The notes beneath the pieces were generated by a model. That model worked only from the letters and a program-made list of their open reading frames with translations. It was not told where the DNA came from and made no database searches. DNA of 64,000 nt from the NCBI GenBank assembly GCA_032358165.1, contig JAALGY010000063.1, forward strand, positions 676,984 through 740,983. Direction: 5' to 3'. The translations under genes were made by a program, and so were the position numbers. Below are positions 1-13,523 of this stretch, in pieces (positions within the stretch are counted from its first letter, which is position 1; the number at the start of each line of letters is the position of its first letter). The DNA is from Diplosphaera chodatii. Taxonomy: Eukaryota > Chlorophyta > Trebouxiophyceae > Prasiolales > Stichococcaceae.

Positions 1-2668
1 CATGGGGGCCGGCAGCAGCAGCCCGCTGCAGCCGTTGTGGCTGATGCAGGGACAGCTGGATATACATGCGTACCGCAGCAAAGGCCATGAGCTGTCCGCT
101 CGACAGGCGGCTGGCCAGAAAGCCGCGCCAGTAGCTGCCTGGCAGACGGAAGAAGGTGGAGAAGAACTGGTTGGTGGCTCGTAGGTCCAGCCGCACGAGC
201 AGCTCCATCCCAAATACGTGGAACGCCGCCTGTTGCTCGACAAAACACAGAGTGATGCCCTGTGACGCTCTGGGTGGTGTCCGAATCGGCCTCGTGTGCT
301 ATGCATGCTCAACATGCACATGCTCAATATTCGGGAGAGCATGATTGTGTAAGGTCAGCAAGATCTTCGCAGACTCAGAGTCCCACTGAAGTACCTGGCG
401 CCGCTTCTCGGCGGGCCATAGGGCGTGCCAGGCGGCCTCCGCAGTCTCTCCCACTGTCAGCTTCTTTGCCAGGATGTCTGCCAGGTCAGCTGCCAGCGCA
501 GGCGCCTCCCGCAGCGAGCGAGCAATGGAGTACCCAGTGGCCGGGTGCACCTGCACATGATGGGCATCATCCTCAGACTGCAGTTTCATGTGTCCACACG
601 CAATGAGAGGGCAAACACTGTACAGTGCCACGTGTTGCCATGCTTACACCGTGCCGTCAGCAGACGCAAGGGTGAGAAACGTGCAAGGACCAGCGTACCA
701 GGTTGGCTGCAGCGCCGAATGCCGTGACGGTCTGGCGGGCCTTGGGCAGGGGGCCGCCCACCGGCACATACGACCACTCCTCCTCCTCCACCTTCACCAC
801 CTGCGGCAACCGCAACAGCACGGGTAGGTTTGAGAGCACAGTGTGCACAGCAATATCAGGACGGTCAGGTAAGTTTGTTTCATGGTACTCTAGCAAGGCA
901 TGTTGGGAGATACCTTGATGCCCATCGCATCAAGCCGCCGCTCCAGGCGGCGCTTGAGCACAGCAAACGGCAGCGCAGGCTTGGCCACGAGGCACGTCTC
1001 CTCAAGAAACACGCGGCGGCCACCATCCACCGGCATCGCGTAAAGGAAGGACGGCACCTCTGCCTCGGTGCCCCACAGTCCCTCGCCAGCGTTAGGGTGC
1101 TCCCCTGGCTGCAGCCTGCAAGTGTGGCCACACACGCAGTAAGCGGAGGTGACCACGTCCTGCAACTATGTGCTTGGAACCGTCACCAAGGAGTCCGCTT
1201 GGCTGCCAGAGAATTTGCAGCTGCATAGCAATCGGAATATCTCCGGTCTAGACTTGGGGTCTGCTGGACACACCTTGGTGCTGTGCTGTTCCAAAGTCCG
1301 GTGTGGTGTCGCCTGAAGTCCATGAACAGCATGGAGTCCGGGTCATAGCCGTCAGCATAGCCTTCCACCTCCGCCTGGATGCCGTACGCTGTTTGTGCTG
1401 CCACTGTCGGAGCGCCGCTCTCATACTCCAAGAACTTGCCAGCAGCTGCGCCTGCTGCCATGACAACAACCCTGCGGCACCAGTGCAGCAGATGATGGTC
1501 GCTTCGGTGCCAGCGAAGGCAAGCTGTCTGAATACTTTCGCAGGCACAGCCTCATTCCTGACAAGTGAGAGCTTGCAAATGCAGTACGGGCTTAGACAGA
1601 GACCAACCTGGTCTGTACCGCAGTGCCATTGCTGCAAACGACACGAGCAGAGGCACCCGAGGCGGTGGCATCCACTCCTGACACCTCGCCAGCAAGGAAG
1701 CGCACGCCAGCAGCTGCACATTGTTGCACCAGATGCTCGCGCAGCTTGCGCCTGCACACCTGCCCATAGCGCCGGCCTATTCGCACCTGCGAAGACTGCT
1801 GACACACCCTGATGCAGGCGCTGCGATATGGGTATATCGTAATTACGTAACATGCAGGCATGTTACGCAGGACGAGCACCTCGCTTCCTTCGCCAAAGTA
1901 GCACAGCGCATCCTTCCATGTGGCATTCAGGGTGTGCTCCAATCCGAGCTCCCTGAACTCGTCTTCCCAGACTCCGTAGTTGTTGACGAACGGCACGTCA
2001 TGTCCTGCATTGGGACGGCATTTCATCCGTGCCTTCGGACTAGCTGGTCCAGATATCTGCTCCGGTCCACTGTGTGCACTGTCAATCACTTTTGGAATTT
2101 CCTTAGCTCACCTATCAGGACTGCACGCACACCGCGGCTGGCGAGCTCTGCAGCAAGTGACAGTCCTGCGGGCCCGCATCCTACGACGACGGCGTCCACC
2201 ACTCCAACATGCAGGTCGAACGGCGGCAGTGCATCTGCTAGCCGCCGCTGTGCTGTGTCCTCCTTACGCGCCTGGATCAAGCACACAGTGTTGACAAGGA
2301 TTGTCGAGCATTATCTTCGTGATGATTGCACGAATGCAGTCTCTTGGTGCTGACAAGTCTTTATGGACTGGTACCTGCACTTGCACAAGCTCCGCCTCAG
2401 ACGCGCCCTCGCGGACATGCTGGTTGACGTCCGGCTCTGCGACAGCTGTCACGGCCGACGCCACCAGCGGGCGGACTGCGTGATCGATGTCAGCGCTGCG
2501 CGCGCTGCGGAGCCGATCACCGTGCGCTGTGAATGGGCGATGACTGGAACGCGATCTGGTGCTGAGTCTGGCCTGTGGGATCTGGCGGGTGCTGTGGCCG
2601 GTGGTGCTCATGCAGTGAGCCTGAGAATGCCAAAGTTCAGCGGCAAGCTTGGTCATCATCTCTGGCAT
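1..2668 (-). CDS. LCYE: Lycopene epsilon-cyclase, 3' end cut by window edge
   Basis: Plastid carotenoid enzyme that forms the epsilon ring of lycopene on the way to alpha-carotene and lutein. Nine exons can be read on the minus strand: 2668-2375, 2271-2112, 2004-1880, 1786-1608, 1471-1274, 1115-914, 800-699, 550-395 and 229-1. All join in frame with GT-AG introns, giving about 548 residues before the edge. Visible marks are the dinucleotide-binding VVVGCGPAGLSLAAELA, then NNYGVWEDEF, YAMPVDGGRRVFLEETCL, EEEWSYVPVGG, VHPATGYSIARSL, LWPAEKRRQ and FFSTFFRLPGSYWRGFLAS. The RSL/LWP.E and FFRTFFRLP-type stretches fit the epsilon rather than the beta cyclase. The Ser/Arg-rich N-terminus looks like a chloroplast transit peptide; the start could also be the Met at about 2611. 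The gene is divergent from eIF2B alpha. Confidence 0.93.
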
Positions 2669-3753
2669 GTCGTGAAGGTTAACACTCTAGCTGCTCACAG
2701 CAAGGAGCCACGATCGTCGTTGCAAAGGCCTCCAACAGTCGCGCCGTCGCAGCGACTCACAGTCAAGCACAGCATTACGTAGGAATAGAGTGGGGTATTG
2801 CTGTTGCACATGCAGCGCAGTTGGATTGATTGGGCTCGCCAGGATGACGACCGGATCCCGTGCACGTGACTTGATACATCCCAACCTCCCGCCAACTCTG
2901 TTGCACGGAAGCAAGAGCACACATGCTGTTCAGCTCCTGCTGCTGCAAAACGTTGGTAGCCACTTTGGACCGTTTCTGGTCCATTGAAGTTGTCTGTAAA
3001 GCACAACATAGCTGTAAGCAGTATGGCGTGCATGGTGTCTGCGACATGCCGCCAGATTCTTGCGGGCGAGGAAGCAGGAAGCCGCTGGGCGCTGGCTCGC
3101 ACTGAAGGCTGGCACCAGTGGTAGCTCACCCTCATGAATCGACTCCGTTTACATAGAGCTGTGTCGATCACTTGCAAGCGTGCGTTTTTGCCCTCCCATT
3201 GCGCAGCTTCGTTTTTGGCAGGCCTCCACTGCTATGATGGGCTCATGAAAAGACCGTCCACATGACTCCTTGGTACACAAGCCACAGCATTGGAGACTCT
3301 TGAACAAGTGGACACAGATGAGGATGCAACATCGCAGTATCTCGTCCATTCTGTCGGCCAACCTTGACGGCAACACAGGTGCGCACCTGACCGCAGCTGG
3401 TGCATGTAAGCTTGTGCATCGCACCGAGGTGACCAAGCATGTTGTACAGATCCGGTATGCTGGCATGGCAACACTCGCAAGGGCCCGGCGATGGGGACAA
3501 TGGCATTGTGCCCAAGCATGCATGCCATGCTGCTCCGCTCGAGCCTGCATGATCGTGACCCTGTGCAGAGGAGGGGCACGGGCAGCCCCGCCGGCGCATA
3601 TCAGACAGCACTCCGCCGTCTGGCCTCAATCTCCCGCACACGCAGGTGTGCCTTGTGGGGGGCACCTTGCTCGATGCACGCCACTGCGGTCAGGAGACCG
3701 TGGAACGATGGAAGCCGTCATCAACATTTCACACACTATGCATGCTGCCATGC
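2669..3753. other. Intergenic region, LCYE / eIF2B alpha (divergent)
   Basis: About 1.1 kb between two divergent genes. Short open frames occur on both strands but none shows a recognisable domain or convincing splice pattern. It should contain both promoters and perhaps a 5' non-coding exon of eIF2B alpha. GCATGC-type words are frequent (for example near 3517-3530). Confidence 0.5.
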
Positions 3754-6213
3754 ATGCCGCCACGCCTGACACTGTTGCTGGTACTGGCCTGCGGCGGGTG
3801 GGCTGTCATCGCGGGCGGCCAGGTCCATGCAGCGGGCAGTCACCCGGCGCCTGGCGTGGCTGCGCTGCAGGGCTGGCCGAGCTCGCCACAGGAGGGGCAG
3901 CTGCTGGCGGCGGGCGGGGCGCAGTACCTGGCGCCCACCAGCCCTACCAGCAATGCCGCCAGCCGCGACACCCAGGTGGTTCACGACTTCCATGCGGCGC
4001 TGGGGCGCTCGCCCGACATGGCCGTCGCCGTGGCAGCCATCAAGGTGGGGGCCAGCTCGGCCTGCCACTGGGCCAGGCGACCAGGACGTGAAAGCGTGCT
4101 TGCATGCATGTTCGATGCTCAACTCCAAATTAGCTGCTGTCAATCTTGATCATGTGGTGCACGAGGCTCCCGTAACCTGCGCTCGAAGTCACTCTATTGG
4201 ATCGCATAGGCACTGACAGGTGTCATACAAAGATCAACAGCACAGACAGTCATGGGGCTCGACGCAGAGTTGCAAGGGGCGGCAGCAGCCTTGCAGGTAG
4301 TCCCCGGTATCAGTGAACCTGCTGCGCTACCTGCTGCCATGAGACGCCACGCCCGGATCCTTTCGTCCTGCAACCACAGCATTGTGGGGGCATCAAACTT
4401 GCTCTGACTCGTGGTAGCGCCCTGTTGAAGGCGTGCAACCCGACAGCCATCAGCCTGAAGGCGGGGTGCGAGCTTTTCCTGCGCTACGCAACACGCACTT
4501 CAGCGCTGGAGGACCAGAACTTTGCCTCTGCTAAAGAGCGCATCATTCAGGTGAGCTTCGTGAATGCATGTTTGCCATGCTTACCAAGTGCATGAACGTG
4601 CTGACACACCCTCAGGATCTGTCCAGATGGTGCAGCAGCAGGATGTCAACTTTGCCGTTGCCAAGCAGTCTGCATGATTTCTTCCCACTGCAGCGTGGCA
4701 ACCATTTCGCTGAGATCAGCACCAGGGCGCGCGCCACAATTGCAGAGCTGGGCGCGCGCTTCATCCGCTCTGGCAACACTGTGCTGTGCCACGGCCACAG
4801 GTCAGCCTGCAGCTTGTTTTGTCCAACACGACGGCAGCTGTTCTGCTGCACGCGGCTGACAACCACTGCTTGCGCCCGGGCGCCCATGTCTGCCACCCGA
4901 ACGTCTGCACTGCCAGCACACCAGGCTGTGGTGTGCATTGCACTCGAGGAGCTCGTAGTTGAGCCGGTCACCTGCCGCTGCGCAGCCGCGTGGCGCTGGC
5001 GCTGCTGCAGCGGGCGGCGCAGCAGGGGGTGCGGTTCAGCGTGATCGTGACGGAGGGGCGGCCCGACGAGACGGGGCTGTCCATGGCACGCGCCCTGGAC
5101 CAGCTGCACGTCCCGGTCACCCTGGTGCTCGACTCCGGCGCCGCCTACATCCTGGAGCGGTGCGCGCCCGCGCCGCTGGCCTGGTGCTTGAACAGACCTG
5201 CGGAAGCTCCCCAAGTGATGTTGATGGTCCAGCTCCAGGACACCAGATGCAGCTGCGACGTGTCCACGGCGCCGGCACTGCCCTTTCTGGCAGACTTCAC
5301 TTCTGGCGCAGATGGTGCAGCCGTCAAAATGCAGATGGCACTGGACATGCCCTTAAACGCATCCCACAGGGGCATGGGGCGAGGCGCTGCACACACGGGT
5401 GCGGGTCCCATTTCGATGGCGCTCCTGAGAGGTGCTGTCGGCGGCGCAGGTGCCGGGTGGACATGGTGCTGGTGGGCGCGGAGGGGGTGGTGGAGAACGG
5501 GGGCGTCATCAACAAGCTGGGCACGTACCAGCTGTCCCTGTGCGCCCACGCCCACGGCATCCCCACCTACGTCGCCGCCGAGTCCTACAAGGTGCACCGG
5601 ACACGCTCGCTGCCGGACTCTCGAATCTTTCTGTTCTTGCTTCCTGGCCTGCTGTGTTGCGCTGCGCTGCATCTGGCGGGTACCAAGGGGTGGTAGCCCA
5701 TCAGCCTGTTGAAAAGTCTAGCAGGTTCAATGGCTGCTTTGTCACGCAGTTCGCTCGGCTGTACCCTCTCAGCCAGGGCGACCTGCCGGTCGAGCCCAAG
5801 CATGTCGACTTCGGGCCGCTGATGCCGGCCAATGCTGTCATCGATAACCCTTCTCGGGACTACACTCCGCCCCGTGAGTATGCATGTGCAAGCCAAGACG
5901 CACACGCTGCTCCTTTGTTGCCAAGGCATATTCCGCACGATTAGGCGGAGGCCAAAGGTAGCGTGACGTGCATAGATATGTCACCTGATATCTGCAGGGC
6001 TCATCACGCTGCTGTTCACAGACCTGGTAAGTGATTGCTCCCAACCTGCCGACCTTACCTGTCCATGCTGCACTCATGCAGACAACTGAGTGAATGTGCT
6101 GTGACACCACGCTGATGTATGGGAGGGGCTCTGACCATAATCATTGGGTCTTTGTGCAGGGCGTCCTCACACCTGCAGCGGTTTCAGACGAGCTCATTCA
6201 GCTATACGTCTAG
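3754..6213 (+). CDS. Translation initiation factor eIF2B subunit alpha
   Basis: Regulatory subunit of the cytosolic eIF2B complex, the guanine-nucleotide exchange factor for eIF2. Exons: ~3754-4044, 4246-4296, 4431-4550, 4694-4800, 4986-5159, 5450-5591, 5750-5873, 5998-6026 and 6160-6213, adding up in frame to about 363 residues. Diagnostic stretches in order are [104 protein letters not shown] and the family-typical end [10 protein letters not shown]. Exon 2/exon 3 joining gives the same length as the Arabidopsis protein as remembered. The 5' end is uncertain: from the ATG at 3754 the first residues ([20 protein letters not shown]) look like a signal peptide, which does not suit a cytosolic factor, so the true start may lie in another exon. 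Confidence 0.93.
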
Positions 6214-6495
6214 GGGAAGCACAGTCGTCAGTGCAGTGGTTTACACCTCTGTCCGGCAGTATTCTGAGAATCCTCTGCAACAGGGATTGACGCTGCAATC
6301 GCTGTATCAGGCAGTGTGCATGTGTGCACAGGAAAGGTTGGAAGTCTGGCGCCATCTGTCAGCTACCGGTACATCCATTTGCAGTTGGCGAGGCTACACG
6401 TGCAAACCCGTCATTCCAACATGCAGACACTGAGTGACCAAATTTAAAGTTGCAGCAAACATGGCATGCATGCCGCACTGAAAACACGCTGTACA
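6214..6495. other. Convergent 3' ends, eIF2B alpha / PI4K-beta
   Basis: 282 bases between two stop codons of facing genes, so both 3' UTRs must lie or overlap here. TTACA at about 6242 reads TGTAA on the minus strand, the usual chlorophyte polyadenylation word, and would suit the PI4K transcript. No other feature seen. Confidence 0.5.
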
Positions 6496-9400
6496 TCACA
6501 TGATGCCATTGAGGATCCGTTGGTAGTAGTCATACTGCCGTGTGCGCCAGGCATCCAGGCTGTCGCTGATCATCTGCAGCACCATCTCCACGCACTGCAC
6601 AGCCACCAGCATCAGCAGCCGTCAGCTTGACTACTCAGCAAACCGCGGCAGTATCATGGGCTCACGTGCCTGGTTCATCCTGGTTGGCGAGATCAAGCAC
6701 ATCAGTGAATGAAAGCCCTCTGAACACCCAGCGTCGACCGACGGTGTAGTGCACAGCACCTGCGGTTCGGTGGCCTGCAGCGCAAAGCGCCGGCGCAGGG
6801 CGTACACCGTCTTGGGCCCAGCTTTGAAGCAGGGGAAGCCGCTCGTGGCCACCATCTCCACCAGCAGCAGGATGCGGTCCGCGTGCTTCCGCGCCGCCAG
6901 GAACCCGCGGATGCACAGCACCTGCACATGCAGCCGGCTTCACATGTCGAACCCTTGACGACGTGCGACACGGTGTAGAATATAAATTTAATAGTTTCCC
7001 ATTTGAACTACATACGTGCACCAGTCGGCTGCACTGCAACACGAACCTTGAAGTAGTCGAACAGCTCGGAGGCGCGCCCATCTGAGTCTGAGTCCATCAC
7101 CTGCGCCCCGCAGCTCACTGCGTCAGGTGGCACTTGCGGGACAGGGTGGCAGGTCGCAGACCAGCTGCAGCAGATATGCTGGAGCTTGTGCAAGTGCAAA
7201 GGTGTTCGTGTCGGCTGCCTGCAGCGTGCCTGCAGCAGCTCGCGCGTGAGCTTGAAGGGGGCGGACTCGAAGTTGACGCCGCCCGGGCTGTTGCTCAGCA
7301 TGAAGCCAAAGTCGATGTGGACCAGGTGTCCCTCCTCGTCCACCAGGATGTTGCCGTTGTGGCGGTCCTTGATCTGCGCCGCAAGTGCCAGCGTCGCACA
7401 CGCAGCACATCCATCATAAGGGTGCGTCACACGACATGCTCACAGGGGCTGCAAAAGTGGAAGGAGGACAGGCAGCAGCAGCCTGTGCCGATGTGCACCT
7501 GCAGGAGGTATGACACCAGGCTGTACGCAGCCATGCTCTCGACAAAGGCACGCTGTGCTGCGGCCCACTGAGGCGTCCCCTGCAAAGTGTGCAACACGCA
7601 AATGATGCCATTGGAGCCTGATAACTGAGCAGGTGCTTGCTTAGCAGCAACTGTTGTATGTGAGGGACCAGCGCCGACCAATTCAGGGTGACGACACTGA
7701 ACTCACCACGGGGCCGAATCGTGCGACGTAGTGGTCACGCAGCGAGGTGCGCTGGGGGCTCTTGGCCTTGATGGCATGTATGGACGCGGTGTTCGGCACG
7801 AACTCGATGAGCGCGGTGCGTGCGCTGGTCACCAGCACCTCGTACGGCCGCAGCCACAGCGGCAGCCGCTCCTCCTACGTGTTCATAATATACAATGAGG
7901 CGGACGAGCGTCAGAGCAACCAGGCTGCCAGTGGTCTGACTGAATTCGCATGTCACTCGGTGCCCAGGGAGGTGAGCGCAGGGGTGTGGTGCCCTTCCTG
8001 CTCCCTGACATGGCAGCGTGGCGGCATCAGGTTGCAGCCGGGGCAGCACACCTGAAAGATGGTGTCGAAAGCGGAGATAAGCTGCATGGCGAGCGCCTCC
8101 TGCCGGCAGTCGTCGCCGGACTTGACCATGACGGGGCGCAGCGCCCACCCCGGCCGCCGGCCGTACGGGCTGCGCTGCCGCACCCGCTCCGACCGCTGCT
8201 GAAACCTGGCCGATGCAGCAGGCGCACACACCTCGCATGCTGGGTCCCTCACCCGCCCCCATATGCATCCCGAATAAGGCACATCGTGACATGGCATTAG
8301 ATCTGTAGAAGCAGCCTTGCGTCATCATCTGGGAGACAGCACAGCCCTGCGTGAACTGTCACACGGCGCGGACTGTGGCCGAGTTGCCACCAGGACGGCT
8401 CACCGCTCGCCGTAGATGGCCTCCGCCGCCCTGCGCCGCTCCTTGAGCTCTGCCTCCGACAGCGCAGCCTGCGCACTGGAGCGCGCCTCCTCCGCAGCGC
8501 TCACCACAGCCTCGGTTCTTCGCCTGCGCATACGCACAAGACATTGCTCCTGAGCAACGAGTGCGGCTGGAGGGACCATTATCGAGGCAATAGGAACCAG
8601 ACGCTCGGCACCTTGCTGAAGGCAGTATACGACCAGTCGCCAGGCATCACCGACTGCGGCCAGCAGTTGCACCTTTCCGTGGCTGAGCTGGGGCTGCGGT
8701 GCATGGCCGCCAGCAGCGCCGTATCCAGAGCAGCTGCCGGCCCGGGCGACGGCGGCGCCAGCTTCGCGGCTGACACCCCGCCGCGGCTGTCGCCAAACGG
8801 CACTGCAAGCGGTGCAAGGGCAGGAGTCCTCCACCTGACATGCCAAGCACTCGCGGGCGACCGTGTTAACTGCGCAAGCCTTGTCACTCTTGCAGTGCTG
8901 ACGCCTGCACTTCTCCAAAATGGCGGGTGGCTCACCTGCCGGGGCCATAAGGTGACCAGCACCTCCGGTTCGTGCGGGGCTCGGCGGAATTCCGCCGCCT
9001 GGTGGTGCCGGGAGGCCAGTGCTGCTGGTTTTGTTGCTGACAGGAGGCACGTCGCCGGCGCTGCTGCCCTTGGTGGCGGCCACGGCGGCGGCCGCTGCCT
9101 GCTGCGCGCCACGGGGTGACATCACACCCGCTGCCGGCCGGCGGTGCCGTGCTGCCATCGCCGACAGCGCCTCCGCCGAGGGCACCCGCTGGTGCCCCTT
9201 GCCTGCACAGAGCCAAACAGCACCCTGTCATCTGTGCACTACCCACACGGGACAATAGTGTGGGAATGCAGAGTGGCTTGCAAAGTTGCCACCCTGCCTT
9301 CTCAAAAGGCAGACAAAGTGAAGGTCACCTGCTGTTGGCGTCTGCAGCCGCAGGTCCAGCCCGCCGTGCACCTGGAGCCGCACCTCGACCCGCGGCCGCG

Positions 9401-12400
9401 CTGCCGCTGCGGCCTCAGCCTCCTTGATGGCTGCCAACCGTGCGTTGCACTGCCTGCAGTGGCAAGGCCGGCAGCGACACAGTTGTAAGCAGGCACTCTG
9501 CACTCTGGAAGTAGCACGGCAACACCTTCACGACCCACTCGGATGTGATGTCAGAGGGTCATACTGGGTACATGATGACTATTGACAGTGCTGTTGCCAC
9601 ACCCTCGAGCGCAAACGCACCTGCAGAGGCCGAGCTTGCACAGCCAGCCAGCGTTGGTGGGATGCTGATCCGCTGGCGAGGGCTCCGGCAGAGGGCTGCC
9701 CAGTGAGGCGGCCCGCATGTGGCTCAGCGCCGGCGGCGAGTTTGCAGCTGAGACCGGGTTGCTGCAGGTGTCGCCGTCTGAATACCGCCGGAACTGCAAA
9801 TGGTAGCAGCTTGTATGTGATGAAACATGTCGTTGACTATACGTCAGTTCTGGCCAGCCGCATCCTGTATGTCTGCCGAGTCTGTGACACCAATACAACA
9901 ATGCGAACACATGACTCACGGTGGCGTAGCTGCTGGCGCCGCTGGAGTCGCCGCTGCTGCGACGAGTGCTGGGTGTCACGGGCTCTGCGGGCGCGTCGTT
10001 GTGCACTGTGAGCTGCAGGTGCACCAGCGGCGCGTTGCCGCGCAGCCCCTCCATCGCCGCCGTCAGGCCTCTGCAGGCGGACAGTCCTGCTCGGAGGCTG
10101 GGCATCTACGCAGCAGATGACCAGGGTGGATTGCATAGGAGCAATGCAGACACAGAGCATGTTGGCCGTGCCTACCCTGTGAAGGAGTCTGCTGATGGCT
10201 TGCACTGATCGGCACCTGTGCCTTCGGCCTGGCTAGTCTGCTGTGGCTGGGCTGCCTGCTGCTTGGGCAGCTGCTGCTGCTGACCAGGCGGCGGCAGCAG
10301 CTTCCGCTGCTGCTGGTGCTGCTCTGTGTCCTGAGGCTGTGGGGAGTCCCTGCCGGTGGATAGCTCCAGCTGCTCCTCAGAGATGTGCAGGGAGTCCTCT
10401 GGCGGGTTGCCCGGCTGATTGCAATTGGACGGCTGACCTGTTGCTGACGATGTGGCTGCACTACGTGGTGCTGCTGCATCTGGCAGCTTTGCGCAGTTTG
10501 CATCTGCAATGGGAGCGCCGACTGCTGAGGCTGGTGCGCTGCCCTCTGCGATTGCAGCATGGTGTGCACGCTGCTGCTGACGCCGCCGCTGTGGTGAGTG
10601 CGCCAGCGGCGGCATGTGCCCCTCCGCAACCGACAGCGACCGTCGTGAGTGTGCACCCGCCGGCCAGGATGCCTCATCGGCGTCCTGTAAAGCCGAGCTG
10701 GTGCTGACGCTGCGCTGGTGGCTGCCCCGCTGCTGTGGCTGCGGCAGCTGCAGGTGCACGAAGGGGTCTGCTCCACCTGTGCGAGAGAAATGCAAAGCAT
10801 CAGATCACAGGCCACTATGCGTGTGCCGCACATGCCAGACTTCAACTTGGCAGCTCTGGGCAGATGTACATGAGGCAGAATACGCACTTCCGCCTGCTTC
10901 CTCAGCAGCACTGACGGTGCGCAGGTGCACAGGCGCTGAGGAGGTGCGTTCGCCGATGTCCACGGCTGTCGCGGCATTGGCTGCAGCTCTGGCTGTCTCA
11001 GGGTTTGCGGGTGCTGAGGCTGGGGTGCTGAGGCTGGCAGCATCAGGCTGTTCGTCGTTTGCCTTAGCTCTTGCTGCTAAGGGTGCCTGTAGCGCCACCA
11101 ATGCTGCCAGTCAGCTCATGCTTTGACTACAACAGCCACCTGCGCCATCTTTGCGTGTGCCGGGCGCAATCTTGTAGACATTGCGAGATGCTGTGAGGGC
11201 CTGGTGCATCACCTGCAGGCTCGTTGCTCCTGGGGGGTCAGAGCCAGCTGGGTTGTCGGTTTCCAACAGGTCCGGCTGCAGCACCTCAACAAATAGGAGG
11301 AAGGGCGCCTTCTCCCTGCATGCACAAGGTCGTTACTCAACCTGCGGCACCTCTGGCTCAGTATGAATCTGCAGAATGCCAGGAGCATGCTGTTGAAGGA
11401 CATGTCCAGCCTGAACAGTGTCCTCTCTGCTAGGGCAGTCAGGCATGGAAGCCACCTGGAGGCAAGCAGCTTGGAGTCGCGGGCCGCCAGGCGCACAATC
11501 CGCTGGTCGGCGGTGCCAAGCGGCGACCAGATGGCAATGCCCTGGCGCGAGGCGCCCTCGACCGCGGCGCTGATGTCCTGTAGCGCCCGCACCAGCGCCC
11601 ACTGCCGGTCCTCGTGCGCAAACGCCGTCAGCCCGCTGCTCGCCAGGCACAATGCCTGCAGGTACCAGGTGCGAGGCCTTGTTGCACAACCATGGACGCT
11701 CCGCCAGTAAATCGACTCACAACAGCACAGCCAGTGACACTGAGACCTTTCGGCACAGCTGCACGATGTGTTCACCAGGAGTGTGGCTTTGTATCTGGCA
11801 TGCAGGGTGCAGCACCTCGATGAAGTCCAGGGTGGCGCCAAAGGTGTGGTAGCGCTGGCGCGGCGACGAGGGCGGCGACAGCAGGTCGGGCTCCTCCACG
11901 CAGCCGCTGCCGCCGGCGTCGCTGTCCCGCAGGCTGGCCGCCAGCAGGCTGGTCACGCCCTCGCCCTCGCCCAGCTCCTGCCGCAGCCGCGCCACGCGCA
12001 CCCTCTCCGCCGGGCTCAGCGGGTCCTCCTCGCGACGGCTGCGGAATGGCGGGTGCACGTGATCAGCACGTACGTGGCTGTGCTGCTGCAGCAGGTGCAC
12101 TCGTGGAGCGCTCGCATGTTACATATCTCCCAGCATTGCAGTGCCCTCCATCGCTCCGGCAGAGGCACCCCCCCACCTGCCGCCGTGCCGCACGTAGGTG
12201 GGCGACCCGTACATGAGGCCCTCCAGGCCCATGACCTGGGAGGACATGCCGCGGCTGAGCGTGTCGGGGGACAGCGGCCGGGCGGCTGCAAAGTCCGGGG
12301 AGCGCGGCCGCGTCGGGGAGCGCGCCTCCACCGGGCTGAGGCAGCGCCCCGCCGCCTCGGCCAGGTAGCCGTCTGCGCTGTTGCGCCGCCGACTGCGACA

Positions 12401-13523
12401 GTACCACCGCGTATACACATCAGCAACCGAAGCGACTGTACATCCCCCACATGGGTCCACCGGTGCGGCGTCAACCGCTACTGTATGTTGCTAGTATCCT
12501 GAAGTCTGTGAGGCTTCTCCAGTGGAACACCATCCGCAGCAGGACGCAAGCTGCACACCGAGGTCGCGGGCTGAAGGCGCCGGATGCTGACCCAGTGGGG
12601 CTGAGCGGCGGGCTGAACATGTTGCTGCGCATGGGGCTCAGCGGCAGCAGCTTTGCATCCTTGAACGGTGGCTCCTGTTGCGTGCAAGCACAGGAGCGAA
12701 TTTAGTGGCGTTTCAGGATCGCTGTACTGCCGAAATGTCACACACCGTTGCCAATGGTGCACAGCGGTGCTTGCAGCCGAGTCTGCCCACCCAGTAGCCC
12801 TCAACAGCGGCGCGCTCGCATGCGTCCCGGAACTCAGCGGCATACTTATCGTCCGGATGGTCCTGCGTGTGTGCCAGCACTAGCCAGTACACCTGTATGT
12901 ACGCAAGCAGGGTTTAAGGTCTGTGGCACCTGCAAGCTGCTGGACGCTGCGGCGCCCTCAGCAGGCACACTAGGGCACCACTATCTGCAGGGTTATCATT
13001 AAAAGCCAGGCTCACGAGGGCATGGATTGCAACCCACACACCTTGACTGCCAGACGCAGCGAGCGGGCGCACAGGTCGATGAGCACACGCTCCAGGGAGG
13101 AGTGCGGCCGTGTGAGCACCAGCTGCCCCAGCTGCAGCAGGTACCGCTCGATGCCCGCCTCCGGCAGCGCATACAGCCGGTTGCACAGGTAATCCTGCAC
13201 CCCTGCGCTGGTACTCTTGAAGAGGTACCTGCAGCAGTACGTACAGCAGGCCGTGTGTTGAAGCACTCTCGGCACATGCGTCTGACTTCGGACAACCGCT
13301 TCGCCATGCTCCTGTACAGCGCAAGCGGCATGTCTGATGTCACCGTCAGCTGGTCGACTCACGTCAGCGCTATCCATTCGTCGAAGAACTGCGAGTCGAA
13401 GAAGCGCAGCAGGAGGTCGGTCTTGCCGAATGGCGGTTCTGAGGCCGGTCCTGGTCCAGCTGTGGCCACAAGATGGCCACCCTCCCGGGGTACATCGCCG
13501 TTCCGGGTTTCGAGGCCGCCCAT
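6496..13523 (-). CDS. Phosphatidylinositol 4-kinase beta, plant type
   Basis: Makes PI4P, chiefly at Golgi/trans-Golgi membranes. The start ATG at 13523-13521 has an in-frame stop upstream; the stop is at 6498-6496. The N-terminal helical (LKU) region runs [14 protein letters not shown] (13523-13363), then [13 protein letters not shown] and [14 protein letters not shown] (13228-13042). A plant-type central block (about 12000-11200) has [14 protein letters not shown] and [14 protein letters not shown], and is joined by long Ser/Pro/Gln/Ala-rich linkers (about 8400-12800) whose exon limits I could not fix. The C-terminal kinase domain has [39 protein letters not shown], the catalytic [10 protein letters not shown] and the metal-binding [13 protein letters not shown], ending [20 protein letters not shown]-terminal exons: 7579-7499, 7373-7230, 7100-7047, 6921-6760 and 6594-6496. 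The intron after 7230 starts with GC instead of GT. Confidence 0.93.

Noticed and set aside
3270..4091. 273-residue open frame on the plus strand overlapping the eIF2B alpha start
   Set aside because: It is in a different frame from the eIF2B alpha exon, has low-complexity composition and shows no family resemblance.
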